DNA from: Mucilaginibacter mali
Lineage (GTDB): Bacteria > Bacteroidota > Bacteroidia > Sphingobacteriales > Sphingobacteriaceae
Length of the DNA stretch: 64,000 bases
Direction of reading: 5' to 3'
Assembly (NCBI RefSeq): GCF_013283875.1
Contig: NZ_CP054139.1
Coordinates: 4,154,001 to 4,218,000 of the forward strand
The position numbers were made by a program, and so were the translations under genes. The notes beneath the pieces were generated by a model. That model was given only the letters and a program-made list of their open reading frames with translations. It did not search any database and had not been told where the DNA came from. How positions within the stretch are numbered: position 1 is the stretch's first letter; every line of letters begins with the position of its first letter. Positions 26,669 to 36,100 of the stretch are shown one piece after another.

Positions 26669-27841
26669 CTAATTTGCGATCCGGTATACTGACATTATAT
26701 TATTGGTTATTGTTTCCCAATTATACAAGGCCGCTTCCATCCTGTTTGTTTTGCCAATTGATCGCCTTTTACTCTCATCCTGCAATAACTCATCAATGCA
26801 CATAGAAAACTTCTCTGTTTCCCCAAACTCTGTAAGGAAACCGTTAACAAACTGCTTTATAATATATGGAATACCCCCTGCCGAAGTTGCTACGATAGGC
26901 TTACCTGCCGCCATAGCTTCACAAAATACAATGCCTTGAGATTCTTCCTGGCTATGCAAAATAAAAATTGCCGCATTACTTAAATATTGCCGTATCAATA
27001 ATTCATCTGTATCTGTTAAGATAAAAACATTATCTCTCATGCCCATTTCGCCGATCAGATCATATAGCCGGGTATAATATCTGTCATCCTGGCAAAAACC
27101 AATTATATAATATTTGATATCGGGATATTTTGGTAATAACAGATGAACAGCTTTTATCGCATATTCGTAGCCTTTTCTTTCTGTTATAGAGCCTATAGAT
27201 AGCAATTGCCTATTATGAGACAAATCTGGTACAGAATAAAATTTGCTGTCGATACCTTGTGGTATAACGTGTATCGCGTCGGCTCTTGACATTACATGAC
27301 GTAAGATCCACTCTTTAACATAAATGGTGTCTACAATTATTTGATCAGCAAATTTGATGCTTAAATATTCAAAAACAGAATACACCCAGTACTTAATAAG
27401 TTTAACTGCTGATGGGTGTCTTTTATGATCCTTCCAATGCTCTACAGTTAATATACCATGTACAGTAAGTACATAATTATATCTTTTCAACCTTAGATAT
27501 AGAATAAGTAAAAGATCGATCAAGTGTGTGCCGTGTATATGTACAATATCTGGGTGGTAGTTTTTTATCTCTTTAATTATTTTTTTGATCCTTAAAAACG
27601 CCAGTAGGTGAGAACGATATGGATTTGACAGGTAAACTTTCGTAATGCGGGCATGCTCTATCGCATAATCTTTTTTTACCGACCTTTGTGGATAAGAGAT
27701 CACTTTAACTGCTGTATCAGTGGTTTTTGCCAATTGCCCGGCCAAGCCATAAACAGATGCCGCGACCCCTCCTTTAATTAAACCGCTATCGAGGGGATAA
27801 ACACCAAAAAGCAAAACTTTGTATGAATGAACTTCGGGCAT
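26669..27841 (-). CDS. Glycosyltransferase family 4 protein
   Basis: About 390 residues from ATG 27841 (a GTG three codons upstream at 27850 is possible). N-terminal KVLLFGVYPLDSGLIKGGVA with a Gly-rich loop, PDIVHIHGTHLIDLLL in the acceptor half, and GSITERKGYEYAIKAVHLL then FILHSQEESQGIVFCEAMAA in the donor half, including the E-x7-E pair. GGIPYII follows. It is a typical retaining sugar transferase of a repeat-unit assembly line, 110 bases after the polymerase gene. Confidence 0.92.
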   Translation of the reverse strand: MPEVHSYKVLLFGVYPLDSGLIKGGVAASVYGLAGQLAKTTDTAVKVISYPQRSVKKDYAIEHARITKVYLSNPYRSHLLAFLRIKKIIKEIKNYHPDIVHIHGTHLIDLLLILYLRLKRYNYVLTVHGILTVEHWKDHKRHPSAVKLIKYWVYSVFEYLSIKFADQIIVDTIYVKEWILRHVMSRADAIHVIPQGIDSKFYSVPDLSHNRQLLSIGSITERKGYEYAIKAVHLLLPKYPDIKYYIIGFCQDDRYYTRLYDLIGEMGMRDNVFILTDTDELLIRQYLSNAAIFILHSQEESQGIVFCEAMAAGKPIVATSAGGIPYIIKQFVNGFLTEFGETEKFSMCIDELLQDESKRRSIGKTNRMEAALYNWETITNNIMSVYRIAN

Positions 27842-27951
27842 TAGTAACACAAATAGCGTTTATTATTATAGATGGAAGTATACTATCTAACATATGTTAA
27901 AATAATTTTACAATTACCTTTTGCATATAGATGATCTTGCAGGCCGGATAC

Positions 27952-29331
27952 TTACGAAAACATTAACTCTTTGGCTTTAGCTAACTTTTCTTTAGCTATC
28001 AAATTCAATTGCGCTGTATTTATCTCCTGCATAGCAAATAACATAGAATATATCATCCAGAAGACACGTAAAGTCCGTAACTCGCCCGATATCATAACAG
28101 CTATAAAATGCGATATAAATATGATCACCAAAAAACCACGATAAAATGCTTTTCCATTTTTATTGATAAGATTTCGGAGACTGGTATAGTATAGTATGCC
28201 CAAGCCAATGAGGCCCAATACCCCATAGTAAAATAAAAAAACAAATAAAATACTTTCAAAACCCAAAGCATCGGCAAAACTACCGGTCTTATAAAAACTG
28301 TCTATACTTGAAGGGCCAAAGCCTATATAAAGAGAGCTGCCAATGGCGTTTATAATAAAGTTGAACTGATCTATACGCATTGAATAGGAACTACCTGAGA
28401 TCTCTGTTTTTGACAGATAATTATATAGTTCCATAATAGCCATATAGGCTACAGGTATTGCAATACCAACCAAAGCAGCTTTAAAAACAAAGTTACGTTT
28501 GAAAAAATTTTTCAGGTGAGATATCTGTACCAATGTCAAACTTACCGCTGTAGCTATCCATGGCGTACGCGATGCTGTGAACACAATATTAATAAGGGCC
28601 ATAACTATGATCACATACAAGTAATTGCTGAGCTTACTATATTTTTTATTAGTATATGCTTTAACAATAGGTATATAAAAAAGGATAATATACATTGATA
28701 AAGAATCCCCGTAAGCAATAGGGTGCCAAACCGTAGATTGCACCCTACGACTAAAACCATATCTTGATTCATCTGAATATTCAATCAGTTCGTTTGTACC
28801 GAACGAGTTAACGGTACGGATAGTACGGATATATGCCAGGAAGGGATTGCTGCTGGTTATAAACTCGTAAAAGCCAAATAAGCACATCACGAAAACGCAA
28901 AAGGCAATGCATTTTAAATAAAATAAAAAGTCCTCTTCGCTCCTTATCAAAAACATGATAATAATGCCCGGCAAAAATTGTTCGATAAAGTAATAAGAGA
29001 AATACAAGTATATACCCCGAAGTTCGCCCTCTGAGAATTTAGACATAGTATATGATGGCAGTACAAATAATGAGAATATTAGTACGGGCCAAAAATATTT
29101 TCCTTTAGACCCAATATCGATCACTTTCTTTTTACTGTTGTACATCAGTAAACTTATCAGTGCGACTACGACAGATGATTTCACGAACGTAAGCGTAAAA
29201 ATATCCGTAAAGGGAATATCGTTGGGGATAACAATAAATATGAACATAAACACGGCCATGCCCCATTTTATATTTCGGGTACCTAAATAAAATTGAAAAA
29301 ATAAAATTACTACGATCAGTACTTTCTCCAT
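27952..29331 (-). CDS. O-antigen ligase/polymerase-like membrane protein (Wzy candidate)
   Basis: 459 residues with roughly ten or more hydrophobic segments and a large loop between about residues 165 and 205 (TIRTVNSFGTNELIEYSDES onward), the layout of Wzy/WaaL proteins. FTASRTPWIATAVSLTL matches the O-antigen-ligase-type (Wzy_C) region containing a conserved Arg. As the only candidate of its type in the locus, it most likely polymerises the repeat unit in the periplasm. It is 24 bases after the GT2 gene. Confidence 0.82.
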   Translation of the reverse strand: MEKVLIVVILFFQFYLGTRNIKWGMAVFMFIFIVIPNDIPFTDIFTLTFVKSSVVVALISLLMYNSKKKVIDIGSKGKYFWPVLIFSLFVLPSYTMSKFSEGELRGIYLYFSYYFIEQFLPGIIIMFLIRSEEDFLFYLKCIAFCVFVMCLFGFYEFITSSNPFLAYIRTIRTVNSFGTNELIEYSDESRYGFSRRVQSTVWHPIAYGDSLSMYIILFYIPIVKAYTNKKYSKLSNYLYVIIVMALINIVFTASRTPWIATAVSLTLVQISHLKNFFKRNFVFKAALVGIAIPVAYMAIMELYNYLSKTEISGSSYSMRIDQFNFIINAIGSSLYIGFGPSSIDSFYKTGSFADALGFESILFVFLFYYGVLGLIGLGILYYTSLRNLINKNGKAFYRGFLVIIFISHFIAVMISGELRTLRVFWMIYSMLFAMQEINTAQLNLIAKEKLAKAKELMFS

Positions 29332-29355
29332 ATAGCTTCAACTTATAGTCGGGTA

Positions 29356-30318
29356 TTATTTATTTTTATTATATCCGATCAATCTTTTTACAAGTATTTT
29401 AGATACCCCAAGTAAAATCCTATAGTTTAAACGAATTCTAAAAATAATATAAGTATAAAATGGAAATTCCTCTTTAATTATGCTTTTATAACCCGATGTA
29501 TCAAATTCAAAATTATGCCTTGTTTCAACCTGATCTATATATATATCTGCTAAATACGATAAAAAAAAGGCATATAGCATTGTTTCTTTCTCTTTTTTAA
29601 AAACCTTTACTTCCTCTTTAGTTTTAAAGTGTGGTCTTAATATACCAAAGTAGTGTGTTAAAAAGATCTTGGCTAAATTGTATCCTCCTCGTTTTGCCGG
29701 AACAACTGATGTAAAGAAGGTTTCGGGTATTACTTCTATCGGGATCTTCTTTTCTAACAGGTTCATTATAACGTATACCTGAGTAAGCAACTCCTCTGTT
29801 TTTGCCGAAAAATCTTTTACTTTTAAAAATTCTTCTCTCGAAATACAAAACGATGCTATCCAGGTACTGAAGTAAGAAACCGTAGTTATAAATGCCGAAG
29901 GGCTATCGCAAATAACCGGTTCATTAAGCGTTTTTATACGCCCGTTAGCCAAAAATGGAATGGTATTGTTTTTAATACACCGTTTGATAGCTTTAAGCAG
30001 GTCTCCAAGCGCGCCTTCATTTAACTTCAAAGTGTCATTATTAAGCTTCATTATAGCACCTGAAGCTAAACTCAAAACCTTTTCGTAATTATTATCGGCA
30101 ATGTTAACAGGATTACGGTTATACTTGATCTTTGTTGGATATTTATCTACAAAGCTTTTTGCAACAGTTGGCGTATCATCGGGCGAGCAATTATCCGATA
30201 TAATTATCTCAACCTCGTCGCTTTCTAAAAATTCTTTTTGGGAAACAATACTTTCCAATGTTTCGCGAAGGTAACCGCTTCTGTTATATGTTGGTATACA
30301 AATAGAAAGACAGATCAT
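29356..30318 (-). CDS. Glycosyltransferase family 2 protein
   Basis: 320 residues with a GT-A fold: LSICIPTYNRSGYLRETLES at the N-terminus, EIIISDNCSPDDT with the first acidic motif, and a weak DxD equivalent around MKLNNDTLKL. The remainder is basic with aromatic clusters, and the C-terminus (LVKRLIGYNKNK) could contact the membrane. It would transfer one sugar with inversion to the lipid-linked repeat unit. It lies between the flippase (15 bases) and polymerase genes. Confidence 0.9.
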   Translation of the reverse strand: MICLSICIPTYNRSGYLRETLESIVSQKEFLESDEVEIIISDNCSPDDTPTVAKSFVDKYPTKIKYNRNPVNIADNNYEKVLSLASGAIMKLNNDTLKLNEGALGDLLKAIKRCIKNNTIPFLANGRIKTLNEPVICDSPSAFITTVSYFSTWIASFCISREEFLKVKDFSAKTEELLTQVYVIMNLLEKKIPIEVIPETFFTSVVPAKRGGYNLAKIFLTHYFGILRPHFKTKEEVKVFKKEKETMLYAFFLSYLADIYIDQVETRHNFEFDTSGYKSIIKEEFPFYTYIIFRIRLNYRILLGVSKILVKRLIGYNKNK

Positions 30319-30333
30319 GTTTACGTTTTTTAA

Positions 30334-31689
30334 TTACGAATGCCACTCTTTACGTTTTTTAATAAAAAGAATTACGGTATAAGCCAGTCCCCATATTACT
30401 GATGTTAAGAAGCCGAGAAAAAGATATTGGGCCGGTAAATACTTTGTAATTAAAATTGTTGAAACAAATATGTATACGGCAGATACTATTGCCAGCAAAA
30501 CCATAGGTTCTTTTTTATGCGCCCTAAGATATACAGCCAGGCCATTGATAACTATTTGCAATATCCATGCAACTAATAGGATAGTCATTGGCAGGATACC
30601 TAAGAACCGGTGAAGAAACGAAAGCCTGTCACTATAAAAATACATTACGCCCAAAATAAAGATCCCGCCCAGGCCAAAAGTAAGTACAGCAAGCGAAATG
30701 CTTTTAAATATCAGCCTATCCATTGCTGACCAATTTTTTAAAGAGGCCTGCATATTTAACTTAGGATTGGCTACATATATCCAAACATTTGAAATAGAAA
30801 AAACGGCGGTAACTAAAGCAATGCTGATGCCCACCCTGCCCGCCTCAATGGCGCCGTGAAACTGGAACATTAAAGGCGTATATATTTGGAAAATAAAATA
30901 ACCACTGCTCCAGCTTATCGCATAACGCCATATTAATTGCAAAAAATCTTTTTTCCAATTAACAATGTAACCTTTGCTGATATTAATAACCTGAAGCGTA
31001 AGTTTCCCAAAACGATAATAAACTAAAACGAGATTTAAAGCAGATGTTATAATAGCCGTAAAAGCTAAAGCATACAGCCCAAAGCCTAAATACAAAAAAA
31101 TAATAGTTGACACTGAACCGGCAACAGCACCAATAAACTTATTTTTTTCGATAGCCGCAATTAACCCGCAGCCTTCAAAAAACGATAACAAAGTAGCTGT
31201 TGTAAAACTTAACCCTGATGATAATATGTAAATACACCATGGGATCGGCCAATTTACATGGCTATCCTTATTGTAGAACATAATAAAACCAACCGAAAGG
31301 ATAATTGGAAAACCAATAGCACCAACAGATAACGACCACCTTATTACAAACCTCAATAATGAGCCTATGCGTTTTATCCCCTCTTCATCGCCTTCAAATA
31401 ATCGTGTTTCGGGGTTAAAACTAAGATGTGCGTATTCATGCGCAGCAAATTGGGTAACTATTGTTGTAAAACCAAGATCAGCAAAAACGGTCAATGCTGC
31501 CAAGCTGATAAAAGTATACCAAAAGCCTTGAGTTTGCGATGTTAAAAAGGTTGGTATAAAAATTAACATTACAGGCCCCGAAACTATTCGCCACAAGCTG
31601 TTAGTTAATGTAAACATTACATCTTTTGTAATGCTCGATCTGATAGAACTTAAAATTCTACGGGGTGCAAGATTAGAAACAGGGGCCAT
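30334..31689 (-). CDS. Wzx-like polysaccharide flippase
   Basis: 451 residues, with about 12 hydrophobic segments (for example FIPTFLTSQTQGFWYTFIS and AIGFPIILSVGFIMFY), consistent with the MOP-superfamily polysaccharide transporters. The N-terminal basic segment and the WRIVSGPVMLIFIPTFL start are in keeping with this family. It would flip undecaprenyl-linked repeat units across the inner membrane. It is 65 bases after rfbH and 15 before the GT2 gene. Confidence 0.87.
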   Translation of the reverse strand: MAPVSNLAPRRILSSIRSSITKDVMFTLTNSLWRIVSGPVMLIFIPTFLTSQTQGFWYTFISLAALTVFADLGFTTIVTQFAAHEYAHLSFNPETRLFEGDEEGIKRIGSLLRFVIRWSLSVGAIGFPIILSVGFIMFYNKDSHVNWPIPWCIYILSSGLSFTTATLLSFFEGCGLIAAIEKNKFIGAVAGSVSTIIFLYLGFGLYALAFTAIITSALNLVLVYYRFGKLTLQVINISKGYIVNWKKDFLQLIWRYAISWSSGYFIFQIYTPLMFQFHGAIEAGRVGISIALVTAVFSISNVWIYVANPKLNMQASLKNWSAMDRLIFKSISLAVLTFGLGGIFILGVMYFYSDRLSFLHRFLGILPMTILLVAWILQIVINGLAVYLRAHKKEPMVLLAIVSAVYIFVSTILITKYLPAQYLFLGFLTSVIWGLAYTVILFIKKRKEWHS

Positions 31690-31754
31690 TTTTAAGAATA
31701 TCTATACGGATATTGAGAGCATTACTGCCATTATTAAAAAATAATGGTGTGTTT

Positions 31755-33059
31755 TTAATTTATATATTTTCTTATTACATCAGCTATATAATCATAATGG
31801 CTTTCGTTAAGTCCGGGCCAAACACCCAGCCAAAACGATCTGTTCATGATAATATCTGTGTTTGTAAGTTCGCCCGATACCCGGTGATCTATATTTGCAT
31901 AGGCGGGCTGCCTCAACAAATTTCCGCCAAATAAAAGCCTGGTGCCTATTTTTTGTTCTTCAAGATGTTGTACTAACATATGTCGGTCTGCAGCATCACC
32001 TTCACGAAGGGTAAGTAAAAAACCAAACCATGATGGATCAGACCATTCGGTAGCTTGAGGCAAAATAAATATATCCTCAAACTGTTTCATCCTTTCATGC
32101 AGTGCTGCAAAATTCTCCCTCCGACGGTTAACGAAATGATCCACCTTTTTTAATTGGGAAACTCCGAAAGCTGCTTGCATATCAGTAACTTTAAGATTAA
32201 AACCAATATGAGAATAAGTGTATTTGTGATCATATCCAAATGGCAGACTTCCTAATTGTTGCGAAAAACGACACCCGCAGGTATTATCTTTTCCGGGCTC
32301 GCAATAACAATCACGTCCCCAATCCCGAAAACTTTCAGCTACCTTGGCCAATGCAGGGTTATTTATCAACACCGCGCCACCCTCGCCCATAGTGATATGA
32401 TGAGCCGGATAGAATGAAAATGTAGCGATATCACCAAATGTTCCTGTTTTTTTGCCACGATAAGTGGCGCCTAATGAATCACAGTCATCTTCAACAACCC
32501 ACAGGTTATATTTTTTAGCTACACGCATCACTTCATCCAAATTGAATGGGTTGCCCAATGAGTGCGCTATCATGATCGCTTTTGTTTTGGGTGACACAGC
32601 GGCTTCTATTTCATCGGCCTTAACGTTGTGAGTTGCTATATCCACATCAACAAAAACAGGTATTGTCCCAAATTGTATCATCGGATTCACAGTAGTTGGG
32701 AAACCAGCTGCCACTGTTATCACTTCGTCGCCCGGCTTAATTGCCCGCTCACCCAGCTTTGGCGAGGTTAACGCGTAAAAAGCAACCAAATTTGCCGATG
32801 AACCAGAGTTTACCAATAAAGCTTTAGATGCACCAAAGTAATTACAAAAATCACTTTCAAATTTGTTAGCGAACCGACCTGCTGTAAGCCATCCGTCCAT
32901 AGCGGCATCCACACCTAACAGTAGGTCTTCTTCGTCTATTACTTTACCTGTTACGGGTATATAATTAGTACCTGCAATTATTGGCCTATTAATGTTGCCT
33001 TGTATAGCTTTAACAATTTGTGTTTTAAGGCTTTCGTCTATGTTCTTCAAAAAATCCAT
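31755..33059 (-). CDS. rfbH: CDP-4-keto-6-deoxyglucose 3-dehydrase (E1)
   Basis: 434 residues. Removes the C3 hydroxyl from CDP-4-keto-6-deoxy-D-glucose using PMP and a [2Fe-2S] cluster. It has the aminotransferase fold, but the PLP lysine is replaced by His220 (YPAHHITMGEGG). The cluster cysteines fit C-X57-C-X1-C-X7-C exactly: Cys193, 251, 253 and 261, the same numbering as Yersinia E1. A PMP-type dehydrase rather than an aminotransferase is therefore certain in class. It lies 74 bases after the NeuB-like gene, separated from rfbF/rfbG by four genes. The electron donor is presumably the reductase at 40225. Confidence 0.96.
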   Translation of the reverse strand: MDFLKNIDESLKTQIVKAIQGNINRPIIAGTNYIPVTGKVIDEEDLLLGVDAAMDGWLTAGRFANKFESDFCNYFGASKALLVNSGSSANLVAFYALTSPKLGERAIKPGDEVITVAAGFPTTVNPMIQFGTIPVFVDVDIATHNVKADEIEAAVSPKTKAIMIAHSLGNPFNLDEVMRVAKKYNLWVVEDDCDSLGATYRGKKTGTFGDIATFSFYPAHHITMGEGGAVLINNPALAKVAESFRDWGRDCYCEPGKDNTCGCRFSQQLGSLPFGYDHKYTYSHIGFNLKVTDMQAAFGVSQLKKVDHFVNRRRENFAALHERMKQFEDIFILPQATEWSDPSWFGFLLTLREGDAADRHMLVQHLEEQKIGTRLLFGGNLLRQPAYANIDHRVSGELTNTDIIMNRSFWLGVWPGLNESHYDYIADVIRKYIN

Positions 33060-33133
33060 ACAGAGATCTGCAATTCGCGATAATATGTTTATTAACCAAA
33101 AAGTGTGTTTTTATTTAACAGCCGATCTTTATT

Positions 33134-34237
33134 TTACAATCCGCGCTGATAAATAACTTGCTTAAGTTCTTCTATTTGAGAATAAGGCCCATCAATATGA
33201 TCGATCTTTATTGGTTCATCCTTGGTGATATCCTGAAGCAGTTTTTCACCATTCATAAGTTCGCGGCATGATAACTGACCTTTTTGAAGTGGGAAGGCCA
33301 GGTAAAAATCCTCGTTTAACCTGTCGTAGGTCACCACATGGCCTTCTGGAAGGTCTTTTTTTGCATATACCCCTCTGATATAATTATCCAAAAAGTCGAT
33401 CTCTTTCTTCATTGGCATTTTGCGCGATTCGGCCGATACACCACAAATTTCTTTTGCAGTATTGAAGGCTTTAAACCAGTTATCTACTTGCTGAGGTAAG
33501 AACGAGTAAGGAGAGATCGTTAGACCATCAGAATTGATATCGATATGGCGTTCAAACAATTTTACCCCCTTGGCTACGGCCGCATACATACTAAGCAAGT
33601 AGTCGTCCTTATCATTACTTTCGTGTGTTGATAAACCAATTGGCAAGTCGGGGTAACGATTTTGCAGATAGTTGATCTGGTTTAATTCCATTTCGTGTAA
33701 TTGGGTTGGGTACGCGGCAACGCAATGGTTTAACGCGATAGGTATATTTCTGTTCGTAAAGAATTTTACCATGTCGTCCATATCCTTTAACGAAGCACCG
33801 GCCACAGATATGATCACCGGTTTTTTTGTTTTTGCTATTTTTTCCAGTAAGAACCAATCATTTGAATCGGCGCTGGCTACTTTTATAATAGGCATATTGA
33901 ATTCGCAGCATACATCTACCGAATGCTCATCGAATGGAGTGGCCATAGGTATACAACCGTTCTCAATAATAGCTTTCACTAATATAGCGTACTCGTCATG
34001 TGACAGTTGTGTTTCCTGGGTGCGGCGGATATAGCGGATGTCTTTTCTGTCGCGGAAATCTTTATGGATAAAAGTATCAACATCCCTGAATTGTAACTTT
34101 ATTGCGGCGCGAACATTATTAAATCTTACAACACGACCAAACTCTTTTACAATGTTTATACCGCGTTCTAAATTGCCCAAATGATTATTTGTCATCTCTA
34201 GGACAAACAGGTCATCAAAAATTTTTGAATTATGCAT
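33134..34237 (-). CDS. NeuB-family synthase, divergent
   Basis: 367 residues. NeuB-type barrel: EMTNNHLGNLERG, AIKLQFRDVDTF (NeuB usually KFQ), ASADSNDWFLLEKIA, GLSTHES and a C-terminal SAF/antifreeze-like domain (DNYIRGVYAKKDLPEGHVV, CRELMNG). NeuB enzymes condense PEP with a hexosamine-type aldose to make nonulosonic acids. The usual E-K-H-F and GPDH segments are replaced by ERHID and GLTISPYS, so substrate may differ. It sits between the ThDP enzyme (16 bases) and rfbH. No NeuC-like epimerase is present in the window. Confidence 0.82.
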   Translation of the reverse strand: MHNSKIFDDLFVLEMTNNHLGNLERGINIVKEFGRVVRFNNVRAAIKLQFRDVDTFIHKDFRDRKDIRYIRRTQETQLSHDEYAILVKAIIENGCIPMATPFDEHSVDVCCEFNMPIIKVASADSNDWFLLEKIAKTKKPVIISVAGASLKDMDDMVKFFTNRNIPIALNHCVAAYPTQLHEMELNQINYLQNRYPDLPIGLSTHESNDKDDYLLSMYAAVAKGVKLFERHIDINSDGLTISPYSFLPQQVDNWFKAFNTAKEICGVSAESRKMPMKKEIDFLDNYIRGVYAKKDLPEGHVVTYDRLNEDFYLAFPLQKGQLSCRELMNGEKLLQDITKDEPIKIDHIDGPYSQIEELKQVIYQRGL

Positions 34238-34253
34238 ATTGACTGTGGATTTT

Positions 34254-36074
34254 TTAATTATTATGGATCTTTATTGATTTTAACATGTTAGATTGTAATT
34301 CGTCGGCCGGTAAAAATGGATACATATCTTCTAACGGGCTACTGATCATTGTTCCGTTATCCAATTTTTTTGAACTTAATTTAGGGCTAAATTCCTGATC
34401 TAATGTCAGAAACACTTCACATATGAACGGCATATCACCACCCATAATGGTGCCTAAGTTAGCTTTTAACTCATCGTGGTTCTTTATTGAGAAATACCCC
34501 AAGTCGAATGCCGCTGCTATCTTTTCAAAATCAGGGAACGATAGTCCTGAATCTAGTCCGCAGCCAACTATGTTATCTTTAAAAAAGTTGTGCTGTGTTT
34601 GCCTTATAGAATGGTAGCCTTTATTATTAAACACAAATATCTGCAAAGGTAATTTGCCCCCCCCTATGGTTTGCAATTCCTGTATATTCATCATTATACT
34701 TCCATCGCCTGCGATACAAATAATACGATTAGTTTTTGGGCCCGAATAGTATGCGCCAACAGCTGCGGGCAAATCGTAACCCATAGAAGCACACCCCGAA
34801 TTATGGAAGATGCGCTGTCCTTTTTTCACCCTAACACCCTGAAAAGTAACTACACAAGCAGTACCATCAGCACAAACAACTACTTCATCTTCTTTTAAAT
34901 GTTTAGACATTTCGTCTACAAAACAGTAGGGATTTACCAAGTCTGGCAGAGACCAGTATTCTGGCAAGCATACCGGATACTTAGCTACCCGCTCCTTACA
35001 CCAGTTTACCCAATCTTGCCTGGCAGGAAAGTTTGTATTGCCCGCCTGTTTTAAAAACAGTTTGAAAAACAAACGCAAATCTGTATTTATTTTCATATCA
35101 AACCTACAGGTAGGTTTTTCCATTTCGATGCTATCGATATCTACGCAAACCTTATATGCGTTACGGGCAAAATTTTCCCAATTATAGCTTACCAGGCGTA
35201 TATTCAAACGGCTACCTAAAACCAATAGCAGATCTGCATTTTGTACTGTAAAATTGCCCGCCCTATTACCAATTATACCGGGGCGGCCGGCATATAACGG
35301 ATGGCTATCGGGCAGCAGATCGTTCGAGTTCCATGCCGTAACTACTGGTATACCTAATAAATCGATAAGCTTAAAAAATTGTTCGTAGGTTTTACTATGA
35401 TGTATGCCCGAACCGGCATAAACAACCGGCCTTTCAGCTTCTGATATTAGTGTTATCAGGCTATTTATCTGTTCCGTGATCTCAGGCTCATTAAATTGCA
35501 ATTCATCCTCGGCATTATCATAACCACCTAGTTTTTCCGGATCAATCAGTGATGCCTGTACATCTATTGGTATATCAAGCCAGCACGGGCCAGGGCGGCC
35601 ATTCAGTGCTAAATAGATCGCCTTTTCAACATGATATCTAATTTTCAACGGGTCATTTACAAATACAGCGTATTTAGTTATCCCGTCAACCATATTAATA
35701 ATATCAGCTTCCTGATCACCGAGTTGGCGCAGCTTACCTGTTAAACCATATGTTGATACACAGGTCTCTCTTTTAACCTGGCCAGAAACAACAAGCATAG
35801 GGATAGAATCCACCCAGGCACCAAAAACGCCATTGATAGCGTTTATTCCCCCCGGACCACTGGTAACATTAACAACGCCCAATTTACCTGTTATTCTTGA
35901 ATATGATTCAGCAGCGATCGCGCATGATTGTTCATGGTGCATGCATACATATTCTACATTTTTATTTCTGCCTATGGCATCATTTAAATGCATTGCTCCG
36001 CCACCGGTCACCAAAAAAACGCGGTTGGTGTATTTAGCTATTTCCTGAATTATATAATCTGAAACCCTTATCAT
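34254..36074 (-). CDS. ThDP-dependent acetolactate-synthase-like enzyme
   Basis: 606 residues with the full three-domain ThDP fold: catalytic Glu48 in MHHEQSCAIAAESY, VTSGPGGINAINGV, VVSGQVKRE, a central FAD/DHS-type domain, and GDGSIMMNIQELQT (about 458) with NNKGYHSI closing the ThDP/Mg motif. It resembles acetohydroxyacid synthase, and, by class, YerE-type enzymes that add a two-carbon unit to CDP-3,6-dideoxy-4-ketoglucose. IolD-like ring chemistry is the other option. It is 26 bases after the cyclase gene and 16 before the NeuB-like gene. Its place in the rfbF/G/H block favours a sugar substrate. Confidence 0.85.
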   Translation of the reverse strand: MIRVSDYIIQEIAKYTNRVFLVTGGGAMHLNDAIGRNKNVEYVCMHHEQSCAIAAESYSRITGKLGVVNVTSGPGGINAINGVFGAWVDSIPMLVVSGQVKRETCVSTYGLTGKLRQLGDQEADIINMVDGITKYAVFVNDPLKIRYHVEKAIYLALNGRPGPCWLDIPIDVQASLIDPEKLGGYDNAEDELQFNEPEITEQINSLITLISEAERPVVYAGSGIHHSKTYEQFFKLIDLLGIPVVTAWNSNDLLPDSHPLYAGRPGIIGNRAGNFTVQNADLLLVLGSRLNIRLVSYNWENFARNAYKVCVDIDSIEMEKPTCRFDMKINTDLRLFFKLFLKQAGNTNFPARQDWVNWCKERVAKYPVCLPEYWSLPDLVNPYCFVDEMSKHLKEDEVVVCADGTACVVTFQGVRVKKGQRIFHNSGCASMGYDLPAAVGAYYSGPKTNRIICIAGDGSIMMNIQELQTIGGGKLPLQIFVFNNKGYHSIRQTQHNFFKDNIVGCGLDSGLSFPDFEKIAAAFDLGYFSIKNHDELKANLGTIMGGDMPFICEVFLTLDQEFSPKLSSKKLDNGTMISSPLEDMYPFLPADELQSNMLKSIKIHNN

Positions 36075-36100
36075 AAAAGTATATCCTGTTTATTCTAGCT

